Part shown: piece by piece, positions 17,816-26,915 of the stretch | Layout: each line of letters begins with the position of its first letter | How positions within the stretch are numbered: the stretch's first letter is position 1 | Assembly: GCA_021733945.1 (NCBI GenBank) | Contig: JAIPJX010000014.1 | Coordinates: 1 to 50,742, forward strand | Source: Verrucomicrobiota bacterium | Lineage (GTDB): Bacteria > Verrucomicrobiota > Verrucomicrobiia > Limisphaerales > SIBE01 | Direction: 5' to 3' | DNA length: 50,742 nucleotides | Notes under the pieces: generated by a model | What the model saw: only the letters and a program-made list of their open reading frames with translations | Told to the model about the DNA's origin: nothing | Databases searched by the model: none | Translations under genes and position numbers: made by a program

Positions 17816-19126
17816 ATGCCTGATACAACTCCCTTTTACGATCCACACGGGGTCGAGATCCTGATCGCCACCGACGACGACATCACGTTCTCCGTGTTGG
17901 AACAGCAACTCGGCCCCGAAGGTTACCGTCTCACACGCGTCCTGACACCGAAGGCACTGATCACGCAATGCGAGCAGAAGGTATTCCCAATTGTTATCGT
18001 GGAAGACAGCCTCGAGGGCGCTTCAGGACTGGAACTCATGGAGGAATTGCAGGCATCCCACCCGATGATGCTTCGGCTGCTTTTTAAGCGGACGTTTCCG
18101 GCAGGACTGCTCTCCCAGGCGGTCAAATCGGGAACCCTCTTCCGCTACATCAACAAGCCCTGGTTTCGGGAAGATCTTCTGATCACCCTCAAACACGCAT
18201 GTCGGCACCATGAACTGGCCACGCAGAACGCGTACCTTCAGAATCAGAACATCCAGCTCAACCTGGCACGGACCGAATCCCTCAACGCCCTGAACGCCTC
18301 GCCTCCATCGACCGCCCTGACACGCCTGACTCCGGCCAAGCCAACAGCAGAATGGTGGGTCCCACCCGGCTTGAGTTCACCCGTGCCGCCCGGAATCGAC
18401 CTGGCGATGAGGGCCTTTATCCGATCCCTCTACGCGTTCCATCCGAACATCGGCAACACCGCCGCCCGCACCGTCGCTGTGTGCCGCTCGCTTTGTTCCG
18501 TCCTGGAACTTGGACCGGACGATTCGGCGGATTTGGTCTGGGCTGCCGCCCTCCACGATGTGGCTCTCCTGGAGATCGATCGCAACCTCGTGCGGCGCTG
18601 GCTCCGCGACCCGGAAAAATGCACGGATCTGGAGATCGCCGAGATCCAGAAGCACCCTCAGGGCAGCCAACACGTGCTGCGTAGTTTCAGCTACTTCAAG
18701 AGAGCCTCGGAAATCATCCGGTCCCACCATGAATCCTGGGACGGAATGGGGTATCCGGACAAGCTGATCGGTGACTCCATTCCCTGGTTGGCCCGACTGG
18801 TCGGAGTAGCCATCGCTTACTGTGGCATCCACGCTCCGAGCATCCACGCCATGGCGGAAATCGAAGAGCAGGCCGGCTCCCGGTTCGACCCCGACGCCAT
18901 CACCGCCCTGTCCAAGGCCGTGCCGATCACCGTCCTGCCACGCGGGCAACGGGAGATCCTGCTGATCGAACTCAAGCCAGACATGGTTCTGGCACGGGAC
19001 ATCTTCAATGCACATGGATTCCTCCTGCTTCCGGAAGGAAGCACCATCACCCAGTCCTCGATCATCAAGCTGTGGGGCGTGAATCGCACGGCTCCCATCG
19101 ATCCTTTTGTTCTTGTTTACAGCTAG
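17816..19126 (+). CDS. Response regulator with degenerate HD-GYP-like output domain
   Basis: A 436-residue cytoplasmic regulator. Residues ~12-130 form a receiver domain with the probable phospho-acceptor D64 (IVIVEDSLEG) and the conserved K114 in YINKPW. After a coiled, Pro-rich linker (~130-195) comes an HD-GYP-like domain. It keeps H247-D248, H280-P, H304-H305-E and D309-GMGYP, but HDxGK reads HDVAL and the first metal-binding histidine is missing (GNTAARTV). A C-terminal extension (LKPDMVLARDIFNAHGFLLLPEG) is typical of this group. It may bind rather than hydrolyse a cyclic dinucleotide. No sensor kinase is adjacent. It is divergent from the peptidase/ligase operon and begins the long plus-strand run. 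Confidence 0.85.
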   Translation: MPDTTPFYDPHGVEILIATDDDITFSVLEQQLGPEGYRLTRVLTPKALITQCEQKVFPIVIVEDSLEGASGLELMEELQASHPMMLRLLFKRTFPAGLLSQAVKSGTLFRYINKPWFREDLLITLKHACRHHELATQNAYLQNQNIQLNLARTESLNALNASPPSTALTRLTPAKPTAEWWVPPGLSSPVPPGIDLAMRAFIRSLYAFHPNIGNTAARTVAVCRSLCSVLELGPDDSADLVWAAALHDVALLEIDRNLVRRWLRDPEKCTDLEIAEIQKHPQGSQHVLRSFSYFKRASEIIRSHHESWDGMGYPDKLIGDSIPWLARLVGVAIAYCGIHAPSIHAMAEIEEQAGSRFDPDAITALSKAVPITVLPRGQREILLIELKPDMVLARDIFNAHGFLLLPEGSTITQSSIIKLWGVNRTAPIDPFVLVYS

Positions 19127-19177
19127 CGCTCCGATTAGACAGCATGCTGATCGATTCAAATTGAGACTGTATTTCTG

Positions 19178-20132
19178 ATGGCAAAACGCAGCAAACCGGC
19201 ATCCATTCCTGGCAAAGATCCGCTCTGGTACAAGAACGGCGTGATCTATCCGGTGCATGTCCGGCCGTATTGCAACAGCGATGCGAACGGGGCGGGTGAT
19301 TTCCGGGGGGTGACCCGGAAGCTCGATTATCTTCAGGATCTGGGCATCACGGCAATCTGGCTCCTTCCCTTTTATCCATCCCCGTTGCGGGACGATGGAT
19401 ACGACATCGCAGATTATTACGCCATCAATCCAATCTACGGAACGTTGGGGGATTTTAAGCAATTCCTCAAGGAGGCGCATCAGCGCGGCCTCTTTCAGTC
19501 GATGCGCAATCTGGCCATGCAAAACCTGCGGCTCCTGAAGGACAATCTCAAGAAACCACCGGCTAAGATCCGCGCCGACGCCAAAAAGCTTGTCGGTCTG
19601 GAATCCGAAATCCTTGAAGTCTATCACCATCTGGTGAACCGGCGCATTTCCGCGCAGCGCATCCGGATTCACAGGGACTTCCACCTCCGACAGGTGCTTT
19701 ACACCGGCAAGGATTTTGTCATCATCGATTTCGAAGGGGAACCAGGCCCGTTCCCCGGGCGAACGGCGCATCAAACGCTCCCCGTTGCGCGATGTGGCAG
19801 GCATGATCCGTTCATTTCATTACGCCTCCCATGCCGCGCTCTTTGCGCAGGTCGACCAGGGTGCCATCCGCCCGGAGCGGGTGGCAAAACTGGAGCCCTG
19901 GACCCGGTTCTGGTCGCAATCGGCCATCACCGCGTTCTTCGGCGCTTATCTCAAACACACCGATGGAGCGCCCATTCTTCCGGACGACGACAAAACTTTC
20001 TGTGCCATGATTGACGCATACCTTCTGGACAAAGCCGTTTACGAGCTTGGATACGAACTGAACAACCGGCCGGACTGGCTGCGAATCCCGATCCTGGGAA
20101 TTTTTGATCTATTGGGGGTGAAACACTCATGA
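19178..20132 (+). pseudogene. treS: Remnant of trehalose synthase-maltokinase fusion (treS-mak), internally deleted and frameshifted
   Basis: The first ~105 residues are a clear TreS N-terminus ([19 protein letters not shown]..., [17 protein letters not shown]). Near 19481-19495 the sequence jumps, still in frame, from 'EAHQRGL' to 'FQSMRNLA', which belongs close to the end of the maltokinase domain of TreS-Mak fusions. Roughly the last 200 residues of that domain follow ([17 protein letters not shown], then DFEGEP). An extra G at about 19745-19746 then shifts the frame by +1, and the ancestral tail ([18 protein letters not shown] ... LGVKHS) continues in the next frame to 20132. Intact fusions are about 1,100 residues, so some 700 residues are missing, including the TreS active site. 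The stop overlaps the DHH gene start by 4 bp. It is non-functional unless the assembly is wrong. Confidence 0.88.
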
Positions 20133-21232
20133 CCACAGCCGAACAGACTCAAGCGGAACCGGAGAAACCCACTTCCGAATCCACCGCCAACGAGGCCCCT
20201 TCCGTACAGTGTGCGCGGGATCTGCTGGCGTTTCTCACCGAACGCGCGCCCACCCTGTCGTCCCTGTTGATCCTCACCCACGACTTCCCGGATCCGGATG
20301 CGCTCGCAACTGCCTTCGCGCTTCAGCACCTGCTCCAACAGGGATTCGGGGTGGAATCCAAAATCGCCTACGGCGGGGTCATCGGTCGGGTCGAGAACCG
20401 GGCTATGGTCACCGCCTTGAAAATCCCGGCTCGCCGCTTCAAACGCACCGACCTGCGTCCGGGTCGGCCCGTTGCTCTGGTGGATACACAACCTGCCTTT
20501 CAAAACAACGCCTTCCCCCGCAACCGACGCGCCACGATCGTCATCGATCAACATGCTTCGGACAAACCGGTTTCCGCCGATCTCGCCATCGTGGATACCG
20601 GATGTGGTGCCACCTGTGTGATCGTGGCACAGGCCCTCAGGCTCAAGAACATTGAGATCCCCACCCGCGTGGCCACCGCCCTGGCCTATGGCATCCTCTC
20701 CGACACCCTGGACCTTTACCGGGCCACCCGCTCGGACGTGGTGCAAACCTACCTGAGCGTGCTCCATCACTCGGACATGAAAGTCCTGGCCCGAATCCAG
20801 AACCCGGATCGTTCCAAGAGTTTCTTCGTCACCCTGGGCCGATGCATTCGTGAGGCCATGGTGTTCCGACACCTGGTCGTGGCCCATCTGGGCAACATCG
20901 CCAACCCCGATCTGGTGTCGCAGATGGCCGAATTCCTACTCACCTACGACAAAATCAAATGGTCCGTCTGCACCGGCCGTTACAAGGGACGACTCCATGT
21001 TTCACTGCGCACGACCGTGCAGGAGACGAACGCCGGAGAAATCCTTCGGGACGTCTTCGACAGCCGGAAAGACGCGGGCGGGCACAAGGCAATCGCCGGC
21101 GGGAGTTTCATCGTCGGACTCAACGTTCCGGAGGAGGTTTGGAAGGAGCGTGAAGAGACGCTGCACACCCGCCTGAAACAGCGGTTGCGAATCTCGAAAC
21201 GAACGGCCGTCCGCAAACCGTTTCAACGCTGA
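20129..21232 (+). CDS. DHH/DHHA1 phosphoesterase (NrnA-like)
   Basis: A 367-residue cytoplasmic phosphoesterase. The DHH domain shows H51-x3-D55-x-D57 (THDFPDPDALA), then ALVDTQP, VIDQHAS in place of the usual D-H-H, and YGILSDT. The C-terminal DHHA1 domain has the G-G-H-K-x-I-A-G-G substrate-binding motif. Relatives degrade nano-RNAs, pAp or the linear and cyclic products of c-di-AMP (NrnA, and GdpP with extra membrane domains). A first His to Gln change in the DHH motif is seen. The ATG overlaps the pseudogene stop (ATGA), so translation was once coupled to treS-mak. Whether it acts on c-di-AMP made by the CdaA encoded in this window is conjecture. Confidence 0.86.
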   Translation: MTTAEQTQAEPEKPTSESTANEAPSVQCARDLLAFLTERAPTLSSLLILTHDFPDPDALATAFALQHLLQQGFGVESKIAYGGVIGRVENRAMVTALKIPARRFKRTDLRPGRPVALVDTQPAFQNNAFPRNRRATIVIDQHASDKPVSADLAIVDTGCGATCVIVAQALRLKNIEIPTRVATALAYGILSDTLDLYRATRSDVVQTYLSVLHHSDMKVLARIQNPDRSKSFFVTLGRCIREAMVFRHLVVAHLGNIANPDLVSQMAEFLLTYDKIKWSVCTGRYKGRLHVSLRTTVQETNAGEILRDVFDSRKDAGGHKAIAGGSFIVGLNVPEEVWKEREETLHTRLKQRLRISKRTAVRKPFQR

Positions 21233-21273
21233 TCCAGACGGCGCGCCGGCAATCCGGCGCGCTCACGCCCTTT

Positions 21274-22584
21274 ATGCCCACTCCCAACGCACTGCTGGCC
21301 TTGGCGGAAAAGTATTTGGAGTCGGATCCCGCCTCGGCCGCACGCACACTCGAGACCCTGGAAGAGGAACAGGTCGTCGAACTGCTCAAAGCCCTGCCGC
21401 CACCACTCGCGGCAAAGGTGCTTCGCCAGCTTCAAGTCTCGTACGCAGCCGCGCTTCTGAAGGACGCCGAGGGGGAACTCTTCCAGGAGATCGCATCGGG
21501 CCTGGATCCTCAACACGCGGCGACCATCTTCATGCACCTCCCCACCGATGCGCGGGAGAGGCTGCTCAATCACATTCCCGAAAAAATCAGACGTCAGATT
21601 CGTGATCATCTCACCTATCCGGAAAACAGTGTTGGGCGGATGATGACCACCTCGTTCCTCTCGTTCCGAAAGGATCTTACCGTTCAGGAAGCCATCGAAA
21701 AAATCCGGTTGCTCGCGCAGAAACGATTCCCCGCCTCCTACGCCTACGTGATCAACGAGCAGGACCACCTGGTCGGGGTGATGAACATGCGCGATCTCAT
21801 GCTCGCAGCCCCGGAACAAACCCTCGGAGCCGTGGTTCGCAGGGAGGCGTTCGCCATCCACTGTTTTACAGATCGAGAGGAAGCCGCGAACGAACTTTCG
21901 AAGCGGAAATATTTTGCGGCACCGGTGGTGGATGGCGAGAACCGCATCCTGGGAATCATCAAAGCCGAGCAACTCCTTCAAGGCATTCAGGAGGATGTGA
22001 CTCAGGACATGCAGCGGATGTTCGGTGCGGGCGGAGATGAACGGGCATTTTCACCGATCGGCTTTTCGCTGAAGAAACGGCTGCCGTGGCTGCACGTCAA
22101 TCTGGCCACCGCCTTTCTGGCGGCCGGCGTGATTGCCCTGTTTGAAGAAACAATCGCCCAACTGACCGTGCTCGCTGTTTTTCTTCCGGTCGTCGCCGGC
22201 CAGGGAGGCAATGCAGGCGCGCAATCCCTTGCCATCGTGATGCGGGGACTCGTCATGCGCGAGATCCCGGCCGATCGCATCCGGAGCCTGATCCTTAAGG
22301 AGACAGGAATTGCCTGCATCACCGGGGCGGTGACAGGCCTGGTAACGGCCCTGATCGCATGGCTCTGGTACGGCAACCCATACCTCGGGCTCGTGGTGGG
22401 CCTGGGCATGCTGGTCAACCTCATCTTCGCCGGAATGGCCGGGGCCTCGATCCCGATGATGATGCGCGCCATGGGCCTCGACCCTGCGCAATGTTCGAGC
22501 ATCATCCTCACGACCGTGACCGACGTCATCGGGTTCTTTGCCTTTCTAGGGTTCGCCTTCGTGTTCAAACCACACCTGCTCTGA
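21274..22584 (+). CDS. mgtE: Magnesium transporter MgtE
   Basis: A 436-residue inner-membrane Mg2+ channel. An N-terminal alpha-superhelical domain (about 1-115) contains the family pattern LLKALPPPLAAKVLRQL and LNHIPEKIRRQIRDHL. A pair of CBS domains (about 120-245) begins with SVGRMMTTSFLSF. A C-terminal membrane domain of about five helices (270-436) has the conserved FLPVVAGQGGNAGAQSLAI pore-region motif. In characterised MgtE the cytoplasmic domains close the pore at high Mg2+. The gene starts 41 bp after the DHH gene and is followed at 45 bp by an SLC13-type permease, all on the same strand. Confidence 0.94.
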   Translation: MPTPNALLALAEKYLESDPASAARTLETLEEEQVVELLKALPPPLAAKVLRQLQVSYAAALLKDAEGELFQEIASGLDPQHAATIFMHLPTDARERLLNHIPEKIRRQIRDHLTYPENSVGRMMTTSFLSFRKDLTVQEAIEKIRLLAQKRFPASYAYVINEQDHLVGVMNMRDLMLAAPEQTLGAVVRREAFAIHCFTDREEAANELSKRKYFAAPVVDGENRILGIIKAEQLLQGIQEDVTQDMQRMFGAGGDERAFSPIGFSLKKRLPWLHVNLATAFLAAGVIALFEETIAQLTVLAVFLPVVAGQGGNAGAQSLAIVMRGLVMREIPADRIRSLILKETGIACITGAVTGLVTALIAWLWYGNPYLGLVVGLGMLVNLIFAGMAGASIPMMMRAMGLDPAQCSSIILTTVTDVIGFFAFLGFAFVFKPHLL

Positions 22585-22629
22585 GATGAAAGCAGCCCCG
22601 GTTTCCCGGCATCTCCTTCGGTGCGCGCC

Positions 22630-24999
22630 ATGATGACAGCCAACATCCTCGCCACCCTCCTGGTGCTTGCAAGTGCCATCGTTCTTTTCATCACCGAGAA
22701 GCTGCGTGTCGATTTGATCGCACTCCTCGTGCTGCTCGCACTTGCGTTCTCCGGGCTCATCAGCGCACCCCAGGCGGTCGACGGGTTCAGCAACCCTGCG
22801 GTCATCACCATCTGCGCCATCTTTGTGCTGAGCACGGGCCTCTACAAGGCAGGCATCGCGACCATGCTGGGAGGGCACATTCTAAAGATCGGCACCGGCG
22901 GAGAAAAGCGGCTGACACTGGCGATCATGCTCACGGCAGCCGTGCTCTCGTTCTTTATGAATACCCTCGGCATCGTGGCCCTGATGCTGCCAGCGGTCAT
23001 GGACATCGCCAGACAGACCGGCCGGGCGCCCTCGCGCCTTCTGATGCCACTGACCTTCGGTGCGCTGCTCGGCGGATTGACAACGTTGTTCGCGACACTT
23101 CCCAATCTTCTGGCCAGCAATGCGCTTCGGGACCATGGGTATCAGCCTTTCGGGTTGTTCGATTTCCTTCCCATCGGGATGGCTGCCACCGCCGTCGGAA
23201 TCGTTTATATGCTCTTCGTTGGCCGGCACCTCCTTCCCGCGCGCGACATCCAGAAGGAATCCTCGATGAAATCCGGACTTCATCTCCAGGCCGACTATGA
23301 ACTGCACGAACGCATGTTTGTGCTGAGCCTGCCCAACCGCACCCCCCTGCTCGGGCGCACGCTGGCGGAGAGCCGCCTGGGTTCCGCACTCGGACTCCAT
23401 GTCGTCGCGGTCCTGCGCGGCAAGGAAACACTCCTGGCACCGCGGTCCACCACGGTCCTGCATGCACGCGACCGCCTGCTCATCCAGGGCACCACGGACC
23501 AACTCGACGAACTGGAGAGCTGGCGTCAGCTGGAGATCGCCACCGACCGGACCCGCATCGAGGAGTGCCTTGCGGACAACGTCGGTTTCGCCGAAGCCAG
23601 GATCGGGCCCGAATCGATCCAGGCCGGACAAAGCCTCGCCTGGCTGGATCTGCGACGTCGTTTCGGACTCAACGTGCTGGCGATCCGGCGCGATGGGGCC
23701 ATTCGCCGGAGCGATCTGCAGCGATGGCAGCTCCGGGCGGGGGACGTACTCCTTTTGCACGGTCTCACCAGGAACCTCGCCGCCCTTAAAACGGTCCAGG
23801 GCCTGGAGGAGATTCGCACGGTGACTCGTTCGGAACTTGCCGACACGTACGCCCTGGAGGAACGCCTGTTCAGCCTGCGTGTCATGGTTGGATCCCGCCT
23901 GATCGATCGCACCCTGGCTCAAAGCCGACTCGGCGAGGCTCTGGGCATCACCGTCGTCGCGATCGTGCGGGATGGGGCGCAGATCCCGACCCCAAGCCCT
24001 GGCGAGCGCCTCTGCGCCAATGATCAGCTGATTGTGTCGGGCCGGAGCACCGACCTCCAACTGCTTCAGGCAATCCGCGACCTGGAACTGGAACGGGATG
24101 CCGTTCCCGATTTCAGCAAGATCGAATCCGAGCAGCTCGGCCTGGGTGAAGCCATTCTGTCCCCACGCACGCGGCTCACCGGAAAAACACTGTGGGATCT
24201 TCAGTTTCGCGAGCACTACGGATTGAACGTGTTGGGAATCTGGCGCGCGGGCAAATCCTACACAACCGGCCTGCGCAACATGGCACTTCAGTTCGGCGAC
24301 GCCCTGCTCCTGCACGGTCCGAGGGATCGCATGCGATTGCTCGGGCAGAACCCCGATTTCATCATTCTCAGCAAGGACGCCCAGGAACCCCCGAAACGGG
24401 AGAAGATTCCCGTGGCGGCCCTCTCCATGCTGATTTTCCTGCTCCCCGCCGTGTTCGGGTGGCTGCCCATCCACATCGCCGCGCTCGCCGGAGCGGCAAC
24501 CATGGTGCTGACGGGTTGCCTGCGCATGGACGAGGCGTATCTCTCGATTGACTGGAAATCGGTGGTCCTGATTTCGGGAATGCTTCCCCTTGCCACAGCG
24601 CTCCAGGAGACCGGTGCCGCCGGTTACCTCGCCGAACGCTTCGTGGCAGTGGCCGGGTCCTGGGGGCCCCGCGCGCATCTCGCAGGAATTTTTGCACTGA
24701 CCTCCCTGGGCACATGCGTGATTCCCTCCACGGCCCTGGTGCTCCTGCTCTCTCCCATCATCCTGAAGGCGGCAGCCGAGGCTGGCCTTTCCCCCCACGC
24801 CGCCATGATCGCCATGGCGATGGCCGCCGCCGGCGGGTTCAACAGCCCCATCGCTCACCCGTCAAACATCATGATCATGGGGCCAGGCGGCTATCGCTTT
24901 GCCGATTTCTTCAAGGTCGGAATCCCGCTCGCCGTCCTGGTTCTCGGGGTCACACTCATCGTTGTTCCCCTGCTCTGGCCCCTGACCGTGACACCCTGA
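22630..24999 (+). CDS. SLC13-type anion permease with four RCK_C (TrkA-C) modules
   Basis: A 789-residue membrane protein of the divalent anion:Na+ symporter group. A first membrane half (about 1-200; LVLASAIVLFITEKLRVDLIA, GLTTLFATLPNLLAS) is followed by a cytoplasmic insert of about 390 residues holding four TrkA-C-like repeats (starting near 215, 305, 395 and 490, each with G-x-T/S-L-x-x-S/L-x-L...V-x-A-I and a later D-x-L-L-x-x-G). The second membrane half ends at 789. SLC13-like proteins usually have two such modules. RCK_C domains bind c-di-AMP in several K+ transport proteins, but the ligand here is unknown. Substrate may be sulfate, a dicarboxylate or another anion. ATG 22630 is preferred over GTG 22621. 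Confidence 0.87.
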   Translation: MMTANILATLLVLASAIVLFITEKLRVDLIALLVLLALAFSGLISAPQAVDGFSNPAVITICAIFVLSTGLYKAGIATMLGGHILKIGTGGEKRLTLAIMLTAAVLSFFMNTLGIVALMLPAVMDIARQTGRAPSRLLMPLTFGALLGGLTTLFATLPNLLASNALRDHGYQPFGLFDFLPIGMAATAVGIVYMLFVGRHLLPARDIQKESSMKSGLHLQADYELHERMFVLSLPNRTPLLGRTLAESRLGSALGLHVVAVLRGKETLLAPRSTTVLHARDRLLIQGTTDQLDELESWRQLEIATDRTRIEECLADNVGFAEARIGPESIQAGQSLAWLDLRRRFGLNVLAIRRDGAIRRSDLQRWQLRAGDVLLLHGLTRNLAALKTVQGLEEIRTVTRSELADTYALEERLFSLRVMVGSRLIDRTLAQSRLGEALGITVVAIVRDGAQIPTPSPGERLCANDQLIVSGRSTDLQLLQAIRDLELERDAVPDFSKIESEQLGLGEAILSPRTRLTGKTLWDLQFREHYGLNVLGIWRAGKSYTTGLRNMALQFGDALLLHGPRDRMRLLGQNPDFIILSKDAQEPPKREKIPVAALSMLIFLLPAVFGWLPIHIAALAGAATMVLTGCLRMDEAYLSIDWKSVVLISGMLPLATALQETGAAGYLAERFVAVAGSWGPRAHLAGIFALTSLGTCVIPSTALVLLLSPIILKAAAEAGLSPHAAMIAMAMAAAGGFNSPIAHPSNIMIMGPGGYRFADFFKVGIPLAVLVLGVTLIVVPLLWPLTVTP

Positions 25000-25000
25000 G

Positions 25001-25051
25001 TCACCCCGCCTGGGGAAGGATTCGATTGACTCGCAATCCAGAGGCGGGTGA
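25001..25051 (+). other. Nested inverted repeat between the two permease genes
   Basis: TCACCCCGCCT (25001-25011) pairs with AGGCGGGTGA (25042-25051) with one bulged base, and GGATT (25018-25022) with AATCC (25035-25039) inside. This gives an extended structured element directly after the first permease stop. There is no U-tract, so it is not a standard intrinsic terminator. It could be an mRNA processing or stability structure or a Rho-independent relic. Confidence 0.35.
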
Positions 25052-25111
25052 TTGGGCAAAAAAGTGAGTGCTTAATCCATCAACAATCAAGTAGCCTTCA
25101 CCGTCTTGGAT

Positions 25112-26890
25112 ATGAGTTGGGAAATGATATTTGTATTCGCGGTTTTGACCTGCTCGTTTGTCGCGATGCTCTGGGAAAAACTGTCGGTCGACCTTGTGGC
25201 GATGCTGGCGTTCGGCGCGCTCCTGAGCACGGGCGTGCTCACTCCGAATGAAGGTTTCGCTGTATTCAGCAATCAGGCACCCATCACCGTTGCCTGCATG
25301 TTCATTCTGAGCGCCGCTCTGGAGCGCACCGGCGTGATTGATGCCGTCGCCCATCGCCTGAACCTCCTGGTCGGCAAGTCGGACTGGTCGTTGCTCCTGG
25401 TCGTGCTTCCGTTTGTCGCTGTGATCTCGGCCTTCGTCAACAACACCCCCGTCGTCGTCGTGTTCATGCCGATCATCATCACCCTGGCCGCGAGCAGGGG
25501 CCTCAAACCCTCCAAGCTCCTCATCCCCCTTTCGTTCGCATCCATCTTCGGCGGCACGTGCACCCTGATCGGCACATCAACCAACATCCTCGTCAGTTCC
25601 TCCGGAGAACGGTTCGGTCAGGCACCCCTCGGCATGTTCGAGCTGGCCAAGATCGGCGTGATTCTGACCGTGGTCGGCATCGTTTATCTTCTCGTGCTCG
25701 GCCGAAAGATTCTTCCGGGACGCGAAACCCTGGCATCCCTGCTGCAAAGCACCGACTCAAAGGAATATTTGACCGAGGCAGTCATTGTTTCCGGATCCGC
25801 CTTGATCGGGAAACGACTCGCGGACACCCCCCTCAAGAACCAACCCAAGGCCCGTGTCCTGGAGGTCATCCGCGGCGGGCAACCGCTTTCCGTCCCCTTG
25901 AATGAAATAATTCTTGAACAGGGAGACCAGCTCCGCCTCGCCACGGTGCTTTCCTCCGTCATGGAGATCAAACAATGGACCGGTCTCGAGATTTCACCCC
26001 AGTCAAAGCTCGGGTTGGAACTGACCGGATCACAAAAGGCGGCGATCGTTGAATGCGTGGTCGGCCCGCGCTCAAGCCTTCTGGGGCGCACGATCCGGCA
26101 ACTGGATTTCCGACGCCGCTACAACGCCCTGGTCCTTGCGGTTCACCGCCAGGGAGTGAATGTCCGCAGAAACTTCGCCGACATCCGGTTGCAGTTCGGT
26201 GACACCCTTCTCATCGAGGGGGCCGAACCCTCGATCCGCCAACTGCGGGACAACCGCGATTTCCTGATGCTCCTGGATGTGCCTCAGTCGGTGCCACGGC
26301 GCAACAAACAGTGGATGGCCGTTTCCACGATTTCCCTCGTGGTGGCCATGGCCGCTCTGGGCGTGTTGCCCATTTCCGTGCTCGCCCTGGTGGGTGCCGT
26401 GATGGTCGTCGTCGTCGGTTGTCTGGCAGTCGAGGAAGCTTACAGCTCCATTGACTGGCGCATCATCTGCCTCATCCTGGGGATGCTTGCCGTGGGCGAG
26501 GCCCTTGAAAAAACCAAGGGCGCCGAATGGCTCGCGCACAACATGATCGGGGCATTTGGAAACCTGGGGCCTCACGCCGTTCTCACAGCCACCATCCTGG
26601 CCGCTTCGGTCATGACCAACGTGCTCTCGAACAACGCCGTCGCGGTCGTCATGACTCCGATCGTCCTCCAGATTGCCTCCGTGCTTGAGGTGGATGGACG
26701 CCCGTTCCTGATCGGTGTCGCGGCAGGTGCCTCGTTCTGTTTTGCCACACCCATCGGTTATCAAACCAACACCCTGGTGTATGGTGCCGGCGGCTACCTG
26801 TTTCGAGATTTCCTCAAGGTCGGCATCCCGTTGAACCTGATCTTCTGGCTGCTTTCCTCGATCCTCATCCCAAAATTCTGGCCGTTTTAA
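25112..26890 (+). CDS. SLC13-type anion permease with two RCK_C (TrkA-C) modules
   Basis: A 592-residue relative of the preceding permease. The first membrane half (about 1-195) holds AFVNNTPVVVVFMPI and FGGTCTLIGTSTNILVSS, the SNT-type substrate/sodium motif that is well preserved here. Two TrkA-C modules follow (about 215-300 and 305-390; VECVVGPRSSLLGRTI). The second membrane half (about 400-592) carries MTNVLSNNAVAVVMTP and FATPIGYQTNTLVYG. It is the usual two-module architecture of the family. ATG 25112 is chosen; a TTG two codons upstream is also possible. It is followed 25 bp later by malQ, placing an ion/anion transporter inside the glucan gene run. Confidence 0.88.
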   Translation: MSWEMIFVFAVLTCSFVAMLWEKLSVDLVAMLAFGALLSTGVLTPNEGFAVFSNQAPITVACMFILSAALERTGVIDAVAHRLNLLVGKSDWSLLLVVLPFVAVISAFVNNTPVVVVFMPIIITLAASRGLKPSKLLIPLSFASIFGGTCTLIGTSTNILVSSSGERFGQAPLGMFELAKIGVILTVVGIVYLLVLGRKILPGRETLASLLQSTDSKEYLTEAVIVSGSALIGKRLADTPLKNQPKARVLEVIRGGQPLSVPLNEIILEQGDQLRLATVLSSVMEIKQWTGLEISPQSKLGLELTGSQKAAIVECVVGPRSSLLGRTIRQLDFRRRYNALVLAVHRQGVNVRRNFADIRLQFGDTLLIEGAEPSIRQLRDNRDFLMLLDVPQSVPRRNKQWMAVSTISLVVAMAALGVLPISVLALVGAVMVVVVGCLAVEEAYSSIDWRIICLILGMLAVGEALEKTKGAEWLAHNMIGAFGNLGPHAVLTATILAASVMTNVLSNNAVAVVMTPIVLQIASVLEVDGRPFLIGVAAGASFCFATPIGYQTNTLVYGAGGYLFRDFLKVGIPLNLIFWLLSSILIPKFWPF

Positions 26891-26915
26891 CGGTGCCATC
26901 CGGACGATCTCCAGC

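Noticed and set aside
22882..24858. 658-residue minus-strand open frame opposite the first SLC13 permease
   Set aside because: Its His/Gln/Gly-rich composition without hydrophobic patterning marks it as a shadow of the permease gene.
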